Source: Desmonostoc muscorum LEGE 12446
GTDB taxonomy: Bacteria; Cyanobacteriota; Cyanobacteriia; Cyanobacteriales; Nostocaceae
Length of the DNA stretch: 64,000 nucleotides
Assembly (NCBI RefSeq): GCF_015207005.2
Contig: NZ_JADEXS020000001.1
Coordinates: 5,355,001-5,419,000 of the forward strand
Direction: 5' to 3'
This document shows positions 63,453 to 64,000 of this stretch, one piece after another; the first letter of the stretch is position 1, and every line of letters begins with the position of its first letter. The translations under genes and the position numbers were made by a program. The notes under the pieces were generated by a model. It ran no database searches, was not told the DNA's origin, and worked only from the letters and a program-made list of their open reading frames with translations.

Positions 63453-64000
63453 AAGTTAAATTGCTCTCGGCGCTAAATGACAATAATGTTGATGTGGCTC
63501 AAACTAGTAGCCAACGTCAATTGGCAATGACAATTTCGGCAATCGCTGGTGAGTTTGACCAAAATCTCCCCCTTAACCTCTGCTTGATTCTAGATAAAAG
63601 TGGTTCCATGCACGGACAACCAATTAAAACGGTGATTCAAGCAGTGGAAGGATTAATCGATCGGTTGAAAATTGGCGATCGCATTTCAGTTGTGGCTTTT
63701 GCGGGTTCTGCGGAAGTCATTATTCCTAATCAAGCGATCGAAGACCCCGAAAGTATCAAATCTCAAATTAAAAAGAAACTGGCTGCTAGCGGCGGTACAG
63801 TAATTGCTCAGGGTTTGGAATTGGGAATTACAGAACTGATGAAGGGCACAAGAGGCGCTGTTTCCCAAGCCTTTCTGCTGACGGATGGCCACGGTGAAAG
63901 CAGTTTGCGAATTTGGAAGTGGGATATTGGCCCAGATGACAACAAGCGCTGTTTGGAACTCGCACAAAAGGCTGCCAAGCTGAACTTAACTATCAACACT
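63449..64000 (+). CDS. Second VWA domain protein, cut by the window end
   Basis: The frame from ATG 63449 is open to the end of the window (184 codons). It starts MKVKLLSALNDNNVDVAQTS and has the metal-ion site in CLILDKSGSMHGQPI, Thr in ASGGTVIAQGL and Asp in FLLTDGHGES. Compared with the upstream paralog it carries a short insert after the TDG motif (SLRIWKWDIGPDD). The ATGA overlap indicates translational coupling. The C-terminal part lies outside the window. Confidence 0.9.
   Translation, partial: MKVKLLSALNDNNVDVAQTSSQRQLAMTISAIAGEFDQNLPLNLCLILDKSGSMHGQPIKTVIQAVEGLIDRLKIGDRISVVAFAGSAEVIIPNQAIEDPESIKSQIKKKLAASGGTVIAQGLELGITELMKGTRGAVSQAFLLTDGHGESSLRIWKWDIGPDDNKRCLELAQKAAKLNLTINT

Overview
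The window comes from a filamentous, probably heterocyst-forming cyanobacterium (Nostocales, Nostoc/Anabaena type). The evidence is: a cyanobacterial 16S rRNA; a high density of the HIP1 octamer GCGATCGC; a HetP-family gene; a thioredoxin reductase-thioredoxin fusion (NTRC); a ClpR/ClpP3 pair; System II cytochrome c maturation genes; and many heptanucleotide repeat arrays (STRRs) of the kind known in Nostoc and Anabaena. No tRNA gene, CRISPR array or prophage was seen.

Layout. 0-1 kb: 5' half of a 16S rRNA gene on the minus strand with its promoter. 1-6 kb: a divergent trpC, a short hetP-like gene with a long AT-rich upstream region holding a HetR-site-like inverted repeat, and a response regulator/AraC gene split by a 936-bp IS5-type element. 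6-12 kb: housekeeping genes (DUF3082, ispE, ksgA, an orphan potA-type ATPase, PBP2). 12-19 kb: an unrecognised 452-codon protein, a repeat-rich gene-free stretch, a VanY-type carboxypeptidase, an AEC transporter, a hydrolase remnant, a phosphoribosyltransferase, a GPH sugar symporter and a thioredoxin-like protein. 19-27 kb: rtcA, a GlcD-like flavoprotein bracketed by two copies of a 107-bp repeat, and a 1406-aa CheB-CheR-PAS-histidine kinase-receiver protein. 27-33 kb: ccdA-ccs1, a DUF3592 protein, a GT2-TPR protein and a membrane Ser/Thr kinase. 34-41 kb: a decayed IS982 element, two Uma2 proteins, a ROK glucokinase, a peptide-type ABC permease, an S23 four-helix protein and NTRC.

41.5-52.8 kb looks like a surface glycosylation block: a methyltransferase, a type IV pilin (pilA), an O-GlcNAc-transferase-like protein (ogtA), an 878-aa double glycosyltransferase, a 983-aa deacetylase-like/GT2/GT2 fusion, a second methyltransferase and a membrane-anchored TPR protein. 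The two giant glycosyltransferases share a C-terminal domain of about 135 residues that I do not recognise. 53-64 kb: DUF4327, an FHA/zinc-ribbon/Ser-Thr kinase next to a zinc-ribbon/pseudokinase-like/PP2C phosphatase, a periplasmic solute-binding lipoprotein, an aminotransferase, a J-domain protein, clpR-clpP3 and two overlapping von Willebrand A (VWA) genes, the second cut by the window end. Kinase, phosphatase and VWA proteins together recall the TerY-P type signalling triad, though they are several kilobases apart here.

Intergenic DNA is unusually structured: inverted pairs of heptamer arrays, MITE-like elements with conserved tips, 28-bp GC-rich palindromes, a 21-bp minisatellite and 59-bp and 42-bp tandem repeats. 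In three places such sequence enters or ends genes: a PP2C linker, the 3' end of ksgA, and a 21-bp insertion inside a transposase HIP1 site.
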